Shown here piece after piece: positions 45,760-45,768 of a stretch of DNA of 45,768 bases (its first letter is position 1; each line of letters starts with the position of its first letter). The position numbers and the translations under genes were made by a program. The DNA comes from an uncultured Marinobacter sp. (GTDB lineage Bacteria > Pseudomonadota > Gammaproteobacteria > Pseudomonadales > Oleiphilaceae). The notes under the pieces were generated by a model. The model worked only from the letters and a program-made list of their open reading frames with translations, did no database searches and had not been told where the DNA came from. The stretch lies in NCBI RefSeq assembly GCF_947488835.1, contig NZ_CANLBK010000008.1:1-45768 (forward strand). Reading direction: 5' to 3'.

Positions 45760-45768
45760 GCTCTTTAA
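45760..45768 (+). promoter_or_regulatory. boxA-like antitermination sequence (cut by window end)
   Basis: GCTCTTTAA, the core of the rRNA boxA (TGCTCTTTAACA), sits 31 bases after the P3 -10. It implies an rRNA operon, probably 16S first, just beyond the window. Confidence 0.7.

Noticed and set aside
1..45768. CRISPR arrays, insertion sequences, integrase genes
   Set aside because: I found no regularly spaced repeats, transposase motifs or integrase frame anywhere in the window.

Overview
The window looks like a stretch of gammaproteobacterial chromosome from Marinobacter or a very close relative. The strongest marker is a 661-residue double-SDR fatty acyl reductase (9702-11687), which I recognise as the wax-ester pathway enzyme of Marinobacter aquaeolei/nauticus. 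The remaining gene order is Pseudomonas/Marinobacter-like: rnt-pyrC next to motY, and mtnA | mtaD-ubiG-mupP-yciK.

Layout. (1) Positions 1-4635 are accessory DNA on the 3' side of a tRNA-Arg(CCU) gene, a common place for genomic islands. It holds the C-terminal end of a large protein with a PD-(D/E)XK-like nuclease motif. It also holds a minus-strand operon: an unknown 423-residue protein with a possible helix-turn-helix, a small protein, a uracil-DNA-glycosylase-fold protein, and a truncated GIY-YIG-like nuclease gene. Two unknown small proteins follow. No integrase is visible. (2) 4799-9328 has a pair of TIGR04283/TIGR04282-type glycosyltransferases, a pitrilysin-like M16 protease and a small hypothetical protein. 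(3) 9329-14555 has the fatty acyl reductase behind a paired palindrome, a strong bidirectional terminator, rnt-pyrC and motY. (4) 14565-18391 is a divergent pair: a histone-deacetylase-family deacetylase and a PatZ-like acyl-CoA-synthetase/GNAT acetyltransferase, with a palindrome midway between them. (5) 18435-25416 carries rdgC, a DUF2788 membrane protein, yaaA, then the co-directional run mtaD-ubiG-mupP-yciK-glutaredoxin-like, with mtnA divergent. (6) 25405-32083 holds tail-specific protease prc with an HTH gene, and a thiolase / multifunctional beta-oxidation operon. (7) 32294-37237 has a ComFB-like protein, a DUF349 coiled-coil protein, recX and mltF. (8) 37518-45377 has purL, YqfO-like, two Nudix genes, a gamma carbonic anhydrase, DUF1289 and purT. 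(9) The right edge (45475-45768) has three tandem sigma70 promoters, each with a 16-bp spacer, followed by a boxA-like sequence. This is almost certainly the leader of an rRNA operon that begins just outside.

How the genes work together. Lipid storage (acyl reductase) and fatty-acid breakdown (thiolase/FadJ-like) are both present. MtaD and MtnA make a methylthioadenosine salvage route. UbiG serves ubiquinone synthesis, and MupP serves cell-wall recycling. The deacetylase/acetyltransferase pair resembles a reversible protein-acetylation switch. The most novel-looking region is the left-edge glycosylase/nuclease operon, which could be a base-excision-type anti-phage or DNA-modification system. 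That idea is inference from domains and context only.
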